Source of the DNA: Blastococcus sp. LR1
GTDB lineage: Bacteria > Actinomycetota > Actinomycetes > Mycobacteriales > Geodermatophilaceae
NCBI RefSeq assembly: GCF_020166105.1
Contig: NZ_JAIUJY010000001.1
Coordinates: 558,001 to 622,000, forward strand
Length of the DNA stretch: 64,000 bases
Reading direction: 5' to 3'
A model generated the notes under the pieces. It saw nothing but the letters and a program-made list of their open reading frames with translations. It made no database searches and had not been told where the DNA came from. The stretch's first letter is position 1. Every line of letters starts with the position of its first letter. Positions 44,737 to 55,164 of the stretch are shown here, piece after piece. Both the position numbers and the translations under genes were made by a program.

Positions 44737-46583
44737 TTCGGCTTGGACGACGCGGTGGACTCGTTGGTGGAGAGCGCGGCCACGAAGGCCTCCTGGGGGA
44801 CCTCGACGCGGCCGACCATCTTCATCCGCTTCTTGCCCTCCTTCTGCTTCTCCAGCAGCTTCCGCTTGCGGGTGATGTCACCGCCGTAGCACTTGGCGAG
44901 GACGTCCTTGCGGATCGCGCGCACCGTCTCGCGGGCGATGACCCGGGAGCCGACGGCTGCCTGGATCGGCACCTCGAACTGCTGGCGCGGGATTAGCTCG
45001 CGCAGCTTGCCGGCCATCATCACGCCGTAGCTGTAGGCCTTGTCCTTGTGCACGATCGCGCTGAACGCGTCGACGGCCTCGCCCTGCAGCAGGATGTCCA
45101 CCTTGACCAGCGCGGACTCCTGCTCGCCGGCCTCCTGGTAGTCCAGGCTCGCGTAGCCGCGGGTCTTGGACTTCAGGGCGTCGAAGAAGTCGAAGATGAT
45201 CTCGCCGAGCGGCAGCGTGTAGCGCAGCTCGACGCGGGACTCGCTCAGGTAGTCCATGCCGCCGAGCTGGCCGCGGCGCCCCTGGCAGAGCTCCATGATC
45301 GCGCCGGTGTAGTCACTCGGCGCGATGATCGTGGCGTTGACGATCGGCTCGAAGACCCGGTCGATCTTGCCCTCGGGCCAGTCGCTCGGGTTCGTCACGG
45401 TGATCTCGGAGCGGTCCTCCATGACCACGCGGTAGACGACGTTCGGCGCGGTGGAGATGAGGCTGATCCCGGCCTCGCGCTCCAGCCGCTCGCGGACGAT
45501 CTCCAGGTGCAGCAGGCCGAGGAAGCCGACGCGGAAGCCGAAGCCCAGCGCCGCCGACGTCTCCGGCTCGTAGGTCAGCGCCGCGTCGTTGAGCAGCAGC
45601 TTGTCCAGCGCCTCGCGCAGCAGCGGGTAGTCGCTGCCGTCGATCGGATAGAGACCGGAGTAGACCATCGGCTTGGGGTCGCGGTAGCCCCCGATCGACT
45701 CCGCCGCCGGCTTGTGCTGCAGCGTGACGGTGTCGCCGACGCGGGACTGGCGGACGTCCTTCACGCCGGTGATGAAGTAGCCGACCTCGCCGACGCCCAG
45801 GCTCTCGACGGGCTTGGGCTCCGGGGAGATGACGCCGATCTCGAGCAGCTCGTGCGTCGCGCCGGTCGACATCATCTTGATCTTGTCGCGCGAGGAGATC
45901 CGGCCGTCGACCACGCGCACGTAGGTGATGACGCCGCGGTAGATGTCGTAGACCGAGTCGAAGATCATCGCGCGGGCCGGGCCTGCGGCCTCGCCGGTCG
46001 GGGCGGGGATGCGGTCGACGATCAGGTCGAGCAGCTCCGGAACGCCGACGCCGGTCTTGCCGCTGACCCGCAGGACGTCGTCGGGCTCGCAGCCGATGAT
46101 GTGCGCGATCTCCGCCGCGTACTTCTCGGGCTGCGCCGCGGGCAGGTCGATCTTGTTGAGGACCGGGATGATCGTGAGGTCGTTCTCCAGCGCCAGGTAC
46201 AGGTTGGCCAGCGTCTGCGCCTCGATCCCCTGCGCGGCGTCGACCAGCAGCACGGCGCCCTCGCAGGCGGCCAGCGAGCGGGACACCTCGTAGGTGAAGT
46301 CCACGTGGCCCGGGGTGTCGATCATGTCGAGCACGTACTCGGTGCCGGTGTGGGCGCCGGAACGCGGCGTCCACGGCAGACGGACGTTCTGCGCCTTGAT
46401 CGTGATGCCGCGCTCGCGCTCGATGTCCATGCGGTCGAGGTACTGGGCACGCATGTGCCGCCCCTCGACGAGGCCGGTGACCTCGAGCATCCGGTCGGCC
46501 AGCGTCGACTTGCCGTGGTCGATGTGGGCGATGATGCAGAAGTTCCGGATGAGGGCCGGATCGGTGGCAGCAGGAGTCGTCAC
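44733..46583 (-). CDS. lepA: elongation factor 4 (LepA)
   Basis: 616 residues from the GTG at 46583 ([20 protein letters not shown]). G-domain motifs: [39 protein letters not shown], and [10 protein letters not shown]. Domains II-V and the LepA-specific C-terminal domain ([20 protein letters not shown]) are complete. LepA binds ribosomes and supports translation under ionic stress. The long in-frame upstream extension has no homology and was excluded. Confidence 0.95.
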   Translation of the reverse strand: MTTPAATDPALIRNFCIIAHIDHGKSTLADRMLEVTGLVEGRHMRAQYLDRMDIERERGITIKAQNVRLPWTPRSGAHTGTEYVLDMIDTPGHVDFTYEVSRSLAACEGAVLLVDAAQGIEAQTLANLYLALENDLTIIPVLNKIDLPAAQPEKYAAEIAHIIGCEPDDVLRVSGKTGVGVPELLDLIVDRIPAPTGEAAGPARAMIFDSVYDIYRGVITYVRVVDGRISSRDKIKMMSTGATHELLEIGVISPEPKPVESLGVGEVGYFITGVKDVRQSRVGDTVTLQHKPAAESIGGYRDPKPMVYSGLYPIDGSDYPLLREALDKLLLNDAALTYEPETSAALGFGFRVGFLGLLHLEIVRERLEREAGISLISTAPNVVYRVVMEDRSEITVTNPSDWPEGKIDRVFEPIVNATIIAPSDYTGAIMELCQGRRGQLGGMDYLSESRVELRYTLPLGEIIFDFFDALKSKTRGYASLDYQEAGEQESALVKVDILLQGEAVDAFSAIVHKDKAYSYGVMMAGKLRELIPRQQFEVPIQAAVGSRVIARETVRAIRKDVLAKCYGGDITRKRKLLEKQKEGKKRMKMVGRVEVPQEAFVAALSTNESTASSKPK

Positions 46584-46770
46584 AGTGGCGCCATCGTCCC
46601 ACGCCTCCGACGGCCGGGGCGGCACGACCCGGCAGATCGGGCCGCGGACCTCCCGTGGTTCCGCGAACGCCGGTTCGGGGCAGAGGCAGCACGTGTTCCT
46701 GACAGCGACCCTGCGGCCCGCGCCGACGGCCTCCCCACGGGCCCTCCCGCGAGCCCCGGCGGGGACGGCG

Positions 46771-48345
46771 ATGCGCCGCTCGCCGCGATCGCTGCGCACG
46801 CACCCCGTCGCGGTCACCGCGTTCTCCGCCCTGGTGCTCGCGCTGCTCGTGGAGGCCGCGCCGGTCGTCGGTGGGGATTTGGTCGCGCAGGAGTGGTGGG
46901 CCTCGTGGGCGACGACGAACCGGGCTCCGGTGGACCTCGGCTGGTACGGCGGCGTGACCGTCGCCTCCTACAGCCTGCTGAGCCCCTGGGTCCAGGCGCT
47001 CCTGGGCCTGCCGCTGGCGGGGGTCGTGGGCACGGTGCTGGGGGCGGCCTGCACCGCGACCCTGCTCGGCCGGCTCGCGCCCACCCCCACGCGCTGGACC
47101 GTCGCCGGGATCTGCGCTGCCGCCACCTGGGCCGCCAACGAGTGGAGCGGTCGCACCACCTTCGGGCTCGGCGCCGCGCTGGCGTGCCTGGCGCTCGTCG
47201 TGGTCAGCGGACGCCGCGCGCGCATCGGGCGACCGGCCGGCGTCGTGCTGGCGGCGATGGCCGGGGCGATGAGCCCCGTGGCGTCGGTCTTCCTGCTGCT
47301 GGCGGCCGCCGCGTGGTGGTGCGGCCGGCAGCCGTCGGTGCGCATCTCCTCGTGGCGCCCGGGTCCGGTGGAGCCGTGGCTGATCGCCGCCGGCGCGCTG
47401 GTCCCTGTCGGGATGGCGCGGCTGCTGGGCGCGGTCAGCGGTCCCCAGCCGACGAGCGCCGCCCAGATGCTGGCCGCGGTGGCGGCGACCGGCCTGGTCG
47501 CGGCTCTGGTTCCGCCGGGGCACCGGGCGCTGCGCGCCGGCGCGGGCTTCACCGTCGTCCTCCTGCTCGCGACGTGGCTAATCAGCAGCCCGGTCGGCTC
47601 GACGTCCACCCGCCTGGTCCTGCTCTTCGCCGTCCCGGTCCTGGTCGCCGGTGCCCGCCACCGCCCGGCGGTGGTCTTCCTCGCCGTGGTGGGGGTCGGC
47701 TGGCTGCTGCCCCCGGTCGTGGCGAAGGACCTCATGCCCCGGGAGCCGGCGCAGCCGACCGGGGCGCTGCTGGCCGAGCTCCAGGACCGCGGGCCGGTCG
47801 GCCGCATCGAGGTGGTGCCGCTCAACAGCCACGAGGAGAGCGTCTCCGTGGCGCAGGACATCCCGCTGGCCCGCGGCTGGCTGCGGCAACTGGACACCGT
47901 GCACGCCGGACTGTTCTACGACGGCTCGCTGGACGCCGACAGCTACCTGGACTGGCTGCGCGACGCCGGCGTCTCCTACGTGGTGCTCCCCCGCGCAGAC
48001 TTGGACTGGCCCTCCGGCGGCGAGGCGCGGCTGCTGCGCGACGGGGTGCCGGGCCTGCGGGAGGTGTGGTCCGACCGGTCGTGGCGGCTGTTCGAGGTGT
48101 CCGACGGCGGGCTGCTGCGGGGCGACGCCACCCTGGTGTCCAGCGACCGGTCGCAGCTCGTGGTGGACGTGCCGGCCGCCGGTCAGGTGGACATCGCGCT
48201 GCGCTGGACGCAGTGGTCGTCGGTCGAGGGACCTGGTGGCTGCGTGAGCCCCGGCGACCGCGACGGCTGGACGACGCTGACGGCGGACAGCCCGGGCCGC
48301 TACGTGCTCACGAGCGCGTGGCAGCCCACGGGCCGGTGCGGGTGA
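46771..48345 (+). CDS. multi-spanning membrane protein of unknown function
   Basis: 524 residues from the ATG at 46771 ([20 protein letters not shown]); an in-frame GTG at 46693 with a possible ribosome site is an alternative. About ten hydrophobic helices occupy residues 10-320. A soluble C-terminal domain follows ([20 protein letters not shown] ... [20 protein letters not shown] ... SWRLFEV). The layout, membrane part plus outside domain, resembles GT-C type glycosyltransferases or related membrane proteins, but no catalytic motif is certain. It is divergent from lepA and precedes rpsT. Confidence 0.75.
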   Translation: MRRSPRSLRTHPVAVTAFSALVLALLVEAAPVVGGDLVAQEWWASWATTNRAPVDLGWYGGVTVASYSLLSPWVQALLGLPLAGVVGTVLGAACTATLLGRLAPTPTRWTVAGICAAATWAANEWSGRTTFGLGAALACLALVVVSGRRARIGRPAGVVLAAMAGAMSPVASVFLLLAAAAWWCGRQPSVRISSWRPGPVEPWLIAAGALVPVGMARLLGAVSGPQPTSAAQMLAAVAATGLVAALVPPGHRALRAGAGFTVVLLLATWLISSPVGSTSTRLVLLFAVPVLVAGARHRPAVVFLAVVGVGWLLPPVVAKDLMPREPAQPTGALLAELQDRGPVGRIEVVPLNSHEESVSVAQDIPLARGWLRQLDTVHAGLFYDGSLDADSYLDWLRDAGVSYVVLPRADLDWPSGGEARLLRDGVPGLREVWSDRSWRLFEVSDGGLLRGDATLVSSDRSQLVVDVPAAGQVDIALRWTQWSSVEGPGGCVSPGDRDGWTTLTADSPGRYVLTSAWQPTGRCG

Positions 48346-48363
48346 GGATGTCGACCAGCCGGG

Positions 48364-48393
48364 TTGGGAACCATCCCGGTGCGCTGGTATCTT
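48364..48393 (+). promoter_or_regulatory. probable rpsT promoter
   Basis: TTGGGA (48364-48369) and TATCTT (48388-48393) are separated by 18 bases. The element lies 85 bases before the rpsT start, leaving a leader of about 78 nucleotides. It is a moderate match to the -35/-10 consensus and the only plausible one in the interval. Confidence 0.5.
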
Positions 48394-48477
48394 GGCAGAC
48401 CGGTCCTGTCGCGCGGTCGTACGCAGCGCCCGGACGCATTGTCAGAACCATTCCCTCCAGACTTTCGAGGCTCACGC

Positions 48478-48738
48478 GTGGCGAACATCAAGTCCCAGCT
48501 CAAGCGGATCAAGACCAACGAGAAGGCGCGTCAGCGCAACGTTGCCGTCAAGTCCGCCCTGAAGACGGCCGTCCGTCGCGTCCGCACGGCCGCCGAGTCC
48601 GGTGACGCTGCCGCTGCCGCCGCCGCTCTGGCGACCGCCAACAAGCAGCTGGACAAGGCCGCCAGCAAGGGCGTCATCCACAAGAACCAGGCTGCCAACC
48701 GCAAGTCGGGCCTGACGAAGCTCACCTCCGGCCTCTGA
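48478..48738 (+). CDS. rpsT: 30S ribosomal protein S20
   Basis: 86 residues from the GTG at 48478, with CGAGG seven bases upstream. Lys/Ala-rich helical protein beginning [20 protein letters not shown] and ending [13 protein letters not shown], as in actinobacterial S20. S20 binds 16S rRNA in the body of the small subunit. A strong terminator follows, so it is a single-gene unit convergent with holA. Confidence 0.95.
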   Translation: MANIKSQLKRIKTNEKARQRNVAVKSALKTAVRRVRTAAESGDAAAAAAALATANKQLDKAASKGVIHKNQAANRKSGLTKLTSGL

Positions 48739-48767
48739 GCCTGCGGTCGCGCTCCGGCGCAGACCGA

Positions 48768-48801
48768 ACGAGCCCCTGTCCCTTCCGGGACGGGGGCTCG
48801 T
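48768..48801. terminator. bidirectional terminator between rpsT and holA
   Basis: Arms of 15 bases (48768-48782 and 48787-48801) pair with one G-T wobble around a TTCC loop. The element sits in the 104-base gap between convergent genes. T-runs are weak on both sides, normal for high-GC genomes. Confidence 0.85.
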
Positions 48802-48842
48802 CGCATTCCCAGGCTTCCCCGCTCCGCGGCGGGCTCTCCGGC

Positions 48843-49844
48843 TCAGCGGCGAGCCGGCATCCGTCCACGGCCGGTCTCGGTGCGGATCGTGACGATCGTG
48901 CGGACCGCGCGCTCCAGGGCGTAGTCGGCGCTGGCCGCGGCGCCCTTCACGTCGGCGTTGAGGTCCGCGGCGACGCCGAGCGCCAGCTGCAGGCCCTCGA
49001 TGCTCCAGCCACGCGCCTGCGCCTGGGCCTTCTTCACCTTCCACGGCGGCATCTTCAGCGTTCGGGCGAGATCACCGATGCTGGTGGAGCTCAGCGAGGC
49101 CACCCGTGCGGCGGTGCGCACGCCGTCGGCGATCGCGTCGGCGATGAGCACGTGGGCGACGCCCCGCTCCAGGGCCCAGCGCAGCATCTCGATCGAGCCG
49201 GCCCGATCGCCGGTCAGCACCCGCTCGGCGACGGTGAAGCCGGTGACCTCGGCCTGGCCGCGGTGGAAGCGGGCGACGTCGTCGGCGTCGATGTTGCCGC
49301 CGAAGTCGCTCACCAGCTGGCTGGCCGCCGCCGACAGCCCGCGGAGGTCGGCGCCGATCGCGTCGACGAGCGCCGTCACCGCGTCCGGGGCGATGCGCCC
49401 ACCGAAGGTGCGCACCTCGTTGCGGACGAAGGCGATCCGGTCGCCGACGGAGCTGATCTTGGGGCACTCGTCGACCGCGGCCCCGGCTGACTTGAACGCC
49501 TTGACCAGGGCCTCGTTGCGCTTTCCGCCGGAGTGGACGATGACCAGCGTGAGCTCGGGGTCGGGGTCCTTGGTGTAGGAGATCAGCGAGTCGGCCAGCG
49601 CGCTCGCGGCCTCGTTCGCCCCGGTGACGACGACCATCCGGTGCCCGCCGAACAGCGAGGGCGCCAGGACGTCGGCCAGCTGACCGACCGGCAGACCCAT
49701 GGCCGCCAGCTCGTGCACCTCCGCGTCGGGGTGGCGCCCGAGGACGGCGGCGCGGACGGCGCTCACGGCACGGGCCCGGAGCAGCTCCTCCTCGCCGATG
49801 ACGACGCGCAGCCGGGAGGTCGGCTCGACCGGTGACGCAGGCAC
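48843..49844 (-). CDS. holA: DNA polymerase III subunit delta
   Basis: 333 residues with a GTG start (VPASPVEPTSRLRVVIGEEE). The clamp-loader delta subunit opens the beta clamp. It shows the family opening GEEELLRARAV, then FGGHRMVVVTGANEAASALA, and C-terminal WKVKKAQAQARGWSIEGLQL. There is no ribosome site at proper spacing. The gene lies 12 bases after the likely true end of comEC, whose actual open frame runs on through holA in another frame. Confidence 0.93.
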   Translation of the reverse strand: MPASPVEPTSRLRVVIGEEELLRARAVSAVRAAVLGRHPDAEVHELAAMGLPVGQLADVLAPSLFGGHRMVVVTGANEAASALADSLISYTKDPDPELTLVIVHSGGKRNEALVKAFKSAGAAVDECPKISSVGDRIAFVRNEVRTFGGRIAPDAVTALVDAIGADLRGLSAAASQLVSDFGGNIDADDVARFHRGQAEVTGFTVAERVLTGDRAGSIEMLRWALERGVAHVLIADAIADGVRTAARVASLSSTSIGDLARTLKMPPWKVKKAQAQARGWSIEGLQLALGVAADLNADVKGAAASADYALERAVRTIVTIRTETGRGRMPARR

Positions 49845-49856
49845 CTCCGCATGGTG

Positions 49857-52206
49857 TCACGCGCCGCTGACGTTCCCGGCCGGGCGGCGGACCGCGGACG
49901 GCGACGCCCCAGTCCCCCGCCTCCCCCACCACAGCGAGGTCACCCTCGCGGTCGGTGCGGTGCACCTGCATCCCTTCCTCGGCGAGCCCGTCGAGCAGTC
50001 GCGGCGCGGGGTGGCCGTAGGTGTTGTCCGCACCGACGGACACGAGCGCGACGCTCGCTCCGGTGGCCGCCAGGAACTCGGGATCGACGTCGCCGCTGCC
50101 GTGGTGCGGCACCTTGAGGACGTCGGCCCGCAGGTCGACGCCGTCGCGCAGCAACCGCGCTTCCGCCTCGGCGCCCAGGTCGCCCGTCAGCAGGAGCCGG
50201 AGGCCGCGGAAGGTCACGCGCACGACCAGCGACAGGTCGTTCCCCTCGGCCGCAGCCGTCGCGCGGCGCGGCGAGGGTGCCAGCACCTCCAGCACCGCTC
50301 CCCCGGCCACGCGACGGTCGCCGGGCACGAGGACCTCGCGCGTACCGCCCGCCTGGCGGACGAGCTCGTCGACAGGCCGGCTGCGGTCGTCCGCCGGAGG
50401 GAGGACGCCGGTCGCCACCGCGCCCACCTCCCGGCCGGCCAGCGCCCCCGCGAGTCCGCCCACGTGGTCGGCGTCCAGGTGCGAGAGCAGCACCAGCGGC
50501 AGGTCGTCGATCCCCAACCGGTCCAGGCAGGCGTCGACCGGGCCCACCTCGGGTCCGGCGTCGACGAGCACCCCGGCACCGTCCCCGAGCGGCAGCACCA
50601 GGGCGTCACCCTGACCCACGTCGCAGGCCACCAGCACGGTTCCGGCGACCGGCCAGCCGTCCAGCGGCTGCCGGAGCGGCCAGCCCACGACTCCCAGCCC
50701 GACGAGGGCGGCCAGCGCCAGCGGGCGCAGCCGGGAGAAGCGCCAGAGCGCCCAGCCCATGATCGCCACGAGCGCGGCGAGGAGCACCGCACCCCGCACT
50801 CCCCCGGGCCAGCCGGCCACAGCGTCCGGCATCGCGGAGGCCCGCTCGGCCACCAGCACGATCCAGCGCACCGACCAGCCGGCGAGCCATACCAGGACGT
50901 CGCCCAGCACCGGCACGACGGCGGCGGTTCCCGCGGCGAGCAGCCCGAGGACCGTGGCCGGCGCGACGGCCGGCGCCGCCAGCAGGTTCGCGGGCAGGGA
51001 CACCAGGCTGACCGTGCCGTTCAGACCGGCGATCAACGGCGCCGTCGCCAGCCCCGCGGCGGCGCTCACGGCCACCGCGTCGGCCGGCCATGACGGCCAG
51101 CCCCGCCGGCGCAGCCGCCGCGCCCAGCCGGGGGCGAGGAGCACGATCGAGGCGGTGGCGGCGACGGAGAGCGCGAAGCCGGCATCGCGGGCGAGCGAAG
51201 GGTCGGCCAGCAGCAGCACCGTGACCGCGGCGGCCAGCGCCGGGAGCGCTGCCCGTGACCGGCCGGAGGCGAGCGCCAGCAGGGTCACCGCGCCCATGGC
51301 CGCGGCACGCACGACGCTGGCGCTCGGGCCGGCGAGCAGGACGAACGCCGCCAGGGCGCCGAAGCCGACGGCCGCCTGCACCCGCCGATCGACCGCCCGC
51401 CGTCGCAGGGGCCAGAGCACCCCGGCGATCACGATGGCGACGTTCGCCCCGGAGACCGCGGTCAGGTGGGACAGGCCCGCCCGCCGGAACTCCTCGTCGA
51501 GGACCGGATCCATGGCGCTGGTGTCGCCGACCACCAGGCCGGGGAGCAGCCCTCCGGGGCGGTCGTCGAGCACGCGCGCCGACGCCTCGGCCAGCGCTTC
51601 GCGGACTTCCGCCGCCACCCGCTGCTCCGGCGGCGGCGCCTGCACCACCTCAGGCGGTCCACGGGCCGACAGCACCGCGGCGACGTCGTCCCCGGGTCGA
51701 GGCGGCGCGGTCCCTGCCCGCGCCCGCACCTCCTGTCCCGGCAGCAGGCCCGCCCATCCGTCCGCGGGCGCGAACACGATGACCGGAACTCCCGGCCCGT
51801 GCTCGGGAGAGACGATCTCCGCGTCGAGCACGACCCGGGGCTCCCCCGCTCCACGCACGAGGTGCGGGGTGCCGGTGACGGCCAGCCAGGTCTGGACCGT
51901 CGTCCGGGCCGTCGCGAGATCGGTGAGCGGCGCGGCTTCGCGCTCGGCTACCCGGATCGCGCCGGTGCCCGCGGCCGCGACGACCGCGGCGAGCACCGTG
52001 ATGACGACCGGCGCCCGGGCCCAGGACGACCTGCCGACCGCGAACGCCGACACCGCAGCACAGCCGGCTCCGATCCCCAGCACCCGCGCGTCGAGGTACG
52101 GCGCGGCCAGCCCGAGCGCCCACACGGTCGCCGCGACCGGCCACAGCCGCAGGTCGAGCCACTGCCACCGGGAGTCGGGCAGCTCGTCGGGCTCGTCCGC
52201 CCTCAC
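49857..52206 (-). CDS. comEC: ComEC/Rec2-family DNA uptake channel, last codons apparently shifted
   Basis: About 783 residues from the GTG at 52206. N-terminal helices lead into the competence channel domain (GLVVGDTSAMDPVLDEEFRR, GLSHLTAVSGANVAIVIAGV). A C-terminal metallo-beta-lactamase-like domain (VACDVGQGDALVLPLG, LLSHLDADHVGGLAG, VPHHGSGDVD) completes the protein. The frame in use has no stop near the expected end and runs to 49072 across holA. One base fewer near 49900 would give a tail RPAGNVSGA and TGA at 49857, just before holA. I list that end as the likely one. The start overlaps the comEA stop by four bases. Confidence 0.8.
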
Positions 52207-53021
52207 ACGGCCACCAGCTCGGCCAGCTCGGCCGCGATCGCCGGTCCGATGCCCGGGACGTCGTCGAGCTGCTCGACGCTGCGGAAGGGGCCCTGCTCGG
52301 TGCGGTGGTCGACGATCCGCTGGGCCAGCACGGACCCGATGCCGGGCAGGGCGTCCAGCTCGGCGACCCCCGCGGTGTTGAGGTTCACCCGCCCGCTCCC
52401 CGGCGGCGTCGAGCCCCCGGGGGCGGCCGCCCCTCCGGGACTCGGCAGCCCGACCGCGATCTGCTCGCCGTCGTTGACGGGGGCGGCGAGGTTCACCGAC
52501 GCGGCGTCGGCTCCCGGCAGCAGTCCACCGGCCGCCGCCAGGGCGTCCGCGACCCGGGCGCCGGTGGGCAGGGTGACCAGGCCCGGCCGCGCGACCTGGC
52601 CCACCACCGACGCGACCACGGTCGGGGACGTCTCGGCCGCCTCGCCGACGGGCGTTGTCGACGGAGCCGGCGCTACCGCGGGGACGTCGGCGGCCGGCTC
52701 CACGACCGGGCGGTCCAGCCACGTCCAGCCCAGCAGCAGGGCCACCGCCAGCAGGGCAGCCACCCACAGCGCCCGGGCTCCGCGCCGACCGGTGTCCCAG
52801 CGGGCCGCCGTTCCGGGCGCCCGGTGCCGCCCCAGTCCGGGCGGCAGGCTCTCGTCCTCGTCCGCGTCGGCGAGCGGCTCCGGTGCCTCGACGTACGGGG
52901 CGGGCGCGAGGTCGTCGTCCGGCAGCCATCCACCCGGCAGCTCCGCCTCGCGCGCCAGGAGCAGCCGCAGACGGGCACGGATCAGGTCCGCGTCGTCGTC
53001 GCGGCGGAGTGGGAGGCGCAC
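52203..53021 (-). CDS. comEA: ComEA-family DNA-binding protein
   Basis: 272 residues from the GTG at 53021. A cytoplasmic Asp/Glu/Pro-rich N-terminus precedes one hydrophobic helix (ALWVAALLAVALLLGWTWL). An SLBB domain follows (VVASVVGQVARPGLVTLPTG), then a Pro/Gly linker and two helix-hairpin-helix motifs (RVNLNTAGVAELDALPGIGS ... SVEQLDDVPGIGPAIAAEL). ComEA binds incoming double-stranded DNA outside the membrane and hands it to ComEC, encoded next. Confidence 0.94.
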   Translation of the reverse strand: MRLPLRRDDDADLIRARLRLLLAREAELPGGWLPDDDLAPAPYVEAPEPLADADEDESLPPGLGRHRAPGTAARWDTGRRGARALWVAALLAVALLLGWTWLDRPVVEPAADVPAVAPAPSTTPVGEAAETSPTVVASVVGQVARPGLVTLPTGARVADALAAAGGLLPGADAASVNLAAPVNDGEQIAVGLPSPGGAAAPGGSTPPGSGRVNLNTAGVAELDALPGIGSVLAQRIVDHRTEQGPFRSVEQLDDVPGIGPAIAAELAELVAV

Positions 53022-53109
53022 CCGGCCGACGCTAGGGAGACGGCGGCACCCGGAACGGGTCCCGGAGCGATCTGTGGACGCCGCCGCCCGCTGTGGACGA
53101 CACCGCCCC

Positions 53110-53991
53110 TCAGTCCGTCTCGGCGGTGCTCTCGGTGGTGTCCTCGGCCGGCAGCGAGACGACGACGCCGACCGCACCCGGCCCGACGTGCGCACCGATG
53201 GCCGCTCCGAGCTCGCTGACGTGCAACTCCCGCACCGAGGGGACCTTCGAGCGCAGCTCACTGACCAGGCGCTCGGCGCGGTCGGCGGCCGCGAGGTGGT
53301 GCACCGCGATCGACACCTCCCGGTCCCCGGCGTACTCGACCACGTGCTGCACCAGCCGGTGCAGCGCCCGCGCGGAGGTGCGCACCTTCTCCAGCGGCAC
53401 GACCCGTCCGTCCACGACGTGCAGCACCGGCTTCACCGCGAGCGCGGAGCCGAGGATCGCCGCCGCCGAACCGATCCGGCCACCGCGGCGCAGGTGCTCG
53501 AGGGTGTCGACGACGAAGAGCGTGCGGGTGCGGTCCACGGCCTCGCGGGCGATCCGGTCGACGGTGTCCCGGTCCGCGCCGTCGGCCGCCGCACGGGCGG
53601 CCTCGAGCACGGCGAAACCGGTGGCCATGGCGGTCGACCGCGAGTCGACGACGGAGACGATGTGCTCCCCCACCTGGGAGGCGGCCACGCGGGCGGCGTC
53701 CCAGGTGCCGGAGAGCTCCGAGGACAGGTGGATCGACACGAGCCGGTCGGCACCGGCGTCCAGTGCCGCGCGGTAGGCGGCCACGAAGTCGCCCGGCGTG
53801 GGCCGCGACGTCGAGACCTTCTGCCCCCTTGTGGAAAGGGCCTTCGCGACGTCCGCGGAGGTGATGTCCTCGCCCTCGCGACCCGACCGACCCGAGAGCA
53901 CGACGTAGAGCGGGACGACGTGGATGCCGTAGGCCTCCACCAGCTCGCGGGGAAGGTAGGCCGCCGAATCGGTGAGCACGGCGACGGACAC
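53110..53991 (-). CDS. DegV-family fatty-acid-binding protein
   Basis: 293 residues (MSVAVLTDSAAYLPRELVEA). DegV signature residues STSRPTPGDF and SIHLSSELSGTWDAARVAAS are present, and the C-terminal domain HHLAAADRAERLVSELRSKV completes the fold. DegV proteins bind fatty acids and in Firmicutes feed the fatty acid kinase FakA; no fakA-like gene is visible here. It is 68 bases downstream of the histidine-phosphatase gene on the same strand. Confidence 0.92.
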   Translation of the reverse strand: MSVAVLTDSAAYLPRELVEAYGIHVVPLYVVLSGRSGREGEDITSADVAKALSTRGQKVSTSRPTPGDFVAAYRAALDAGADRLVSIHLSSELSGTWDAARVAASQVGEHIVSVVDSRSTAMATGFAVLEAARAAADGADRDTVDRIAREAVDRTRTLFVVDTLEHLRRGGRIGSAAAILGSALAVKPVLHVVDGRVVPLEKVRTSARALHRLVQHVVEYAGDREVSIAVHHLAAADRAERLVSELRSKVPSVRELHVSELGAAIGAHVGPGAVGVVVSLPAEDTTESTAETD

Positions 53992-54058
53992 CCGGCGAGG
54001 CTAGCCGGGGCGGACACCGGATCGGGAACGGTGCCCCGATCGGAGGAGCTGTGGCGAC

Positions 54059-54745
54059 TCAGCCGACCGCGTCGGCGTCCTGGACCGGACGGCGGGGAGC
54101 GACGCCCTCCGGGAGGGGCCCGGCGGAGGAGTTGTGCCGCAGCAGCCGCCAGCGGCCGCTCTGGCGGGCCAGCTCGCTCCACGCGCAGTTGCCGAGGGGG
54201 CCGAACACCCGGCGGTGCTCGGGGCCGAGCTCCAGCAGGCGCTCGATCAGCCGGCCGCTCGTACCTCCGTGGGTCACCACGACGGCGACGTCGACCGGCG
54301 GCAGCTCGGCCAGTGCGGCCAGCACCCGCTGGGCCACCGCCGCCGTCTCCTCGCCGCCGCGCCCGCGGACGGACCGACCGGCCATCCAGTCGGCGTACTG
54401 CTCGGGGTGCCGTTCGGCGATCTCGTCGCGGGTCAGGCCCTCCCAGGACCCCATCCCGTGCTCGCGCAGCCGCTCGTCCAGCCGCAGCTCCACGCCCATC
54501 AGGTCGGTGAGCAGGCGGGCGGTGTCCGCGGCGCGCACGAGGTCGCTGGAGACCACGACGACGTCCTGCCCGTCGAGACCGGCGAGCAGGTGCGGTGCGG
54601 CGTGCGCGGCCTGGGCGCGGCCGACGTCGTCCAGCGGCGGGTCCAGCTGCCCCTGGAAGCGGCCGGCCGCGTTCCACTCGGTCCGCCCGTGCCGCCAGAC
54701 GACCAGCCGGCCGATCGGCAGCTCGGGCAGGGCCGCCGCGGTCAC
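54059..54745 (-). CDS. gpgP: histidine phosphatase, probable glucosyl-3-phosphoglycerate phosphatase
   Basis: 228 residues. The phosphohistidine motif is VVWRHGRTEWNAAGRFQGQL, with the second catalytic His in VVVTHGGTSGRLIERL and the Glu in LREHGMGSWEGLT. In Mycobacterium the gene in this position (Rv2419c) is GpgP, which removes phosphate from glucosylphosphoglycerate in methylglucose-lipopolysaccharide synthesis. The match of place and motifs supports the name; substrate proof is absent. It overlaps rsfS by four bases. Confidence 0.8.
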   Translation of the reverse strand: MTAAALPELPIGRLVVWRHGRTEWNAAGRFQGQLDPPLDDVGRAQAAHAAPHLLAGLDGQDVVVVSSDLVRAADTARLLTDLMGVELRLDERLREHGMGSWEGLTRDEIAERHPEQYADWMAGRSVRGRGGEETAAVAQRVLAALAELPPVDVAVVVTHGGTSGRLIERLLELGPEHRRVFGPLGNCAWSELARQSGRWRLLRHNSSAGPLPEGVAPRRPVQDADAVG

Positions 54746-55164
54746 TGGCCGGCCGTCTCCGCGACCGGGGCGGATGCCTCTGCCGGAGCGGCCGGGGCGG
54801 GCTGCGCCGCGTCCACGAACGGAATGGTCGGGCAGTCCTTCCAGAGCCGCTCGAGGGCGTAGTAGGCCCGCTCCTCGGCGTGCTGCACGTGCACGACGAC
54901 GTCCACGAAGTCCAGCAGCACCCAGCGCGCCTCGGCGACGCCCTCGCGGCGCACCGGCTTCACCCCGTGCTCGCGGAGCTTCTCCTCGACCTCGTCGACG
55001 ATGGCCTGCACCTGCCGCTCGTTGGGCGCGGATGCGAGCACGAAGGCGTCGGTGATGGCGAGTCGCTCGCTGACGTCGACGATGGCGACGTCGGTGGCGA
55101 GCTTGTCCGCAGCCGCCTGAGCGGCGACGAGCGCGGTTTCCCGGGCTTCGGCCGAGGCGGTCAT
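54742..55164 (-). CDS. rsfS: ribosomal silencing factor RsfS
   Basis: 140 residues. RsfS binds L14 (uL14) and blocks joining of the ribosomal subunits in starvation. The core [20 protein letters not shown] and [20 protein letters not shown] match the family; [20 protein letters not shown] carries its conserved aromatic pair. The C-terminal 25 residues are an Ala/Pro-rich tail. It overlaps nadD by four bases and gpgP by four; the three genes are translationally coupled. Confidence 0.94.
   Translation of the reverse strand: MTASAEARETALVAAQAAADKLATDVAIVDVSERLAITDAFVLASAPNERQVQAIVDEVEEKLREHGVKPVRREGVAEARWVLLDFVDVVVHVQHAEERAYYALERLWKDCPTIPFVDAAQPAPAAPAEASAPVAETAGQ

Noticed and set aside
46294-46770. 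In-frame upstream extension of the membrane protein at 46771
   Set aside because: It is the antisense of lepA's first codons and lacks hydrophobic or conserved segments.
49072-49856. Counting the comEC read-through as a true long C-terminal domain
   Set aside because: The translation is Arg/Gly-rich and antiparallel to no known domain; it is the shifted frame of holA. Kept only as a finding about a possible indel.
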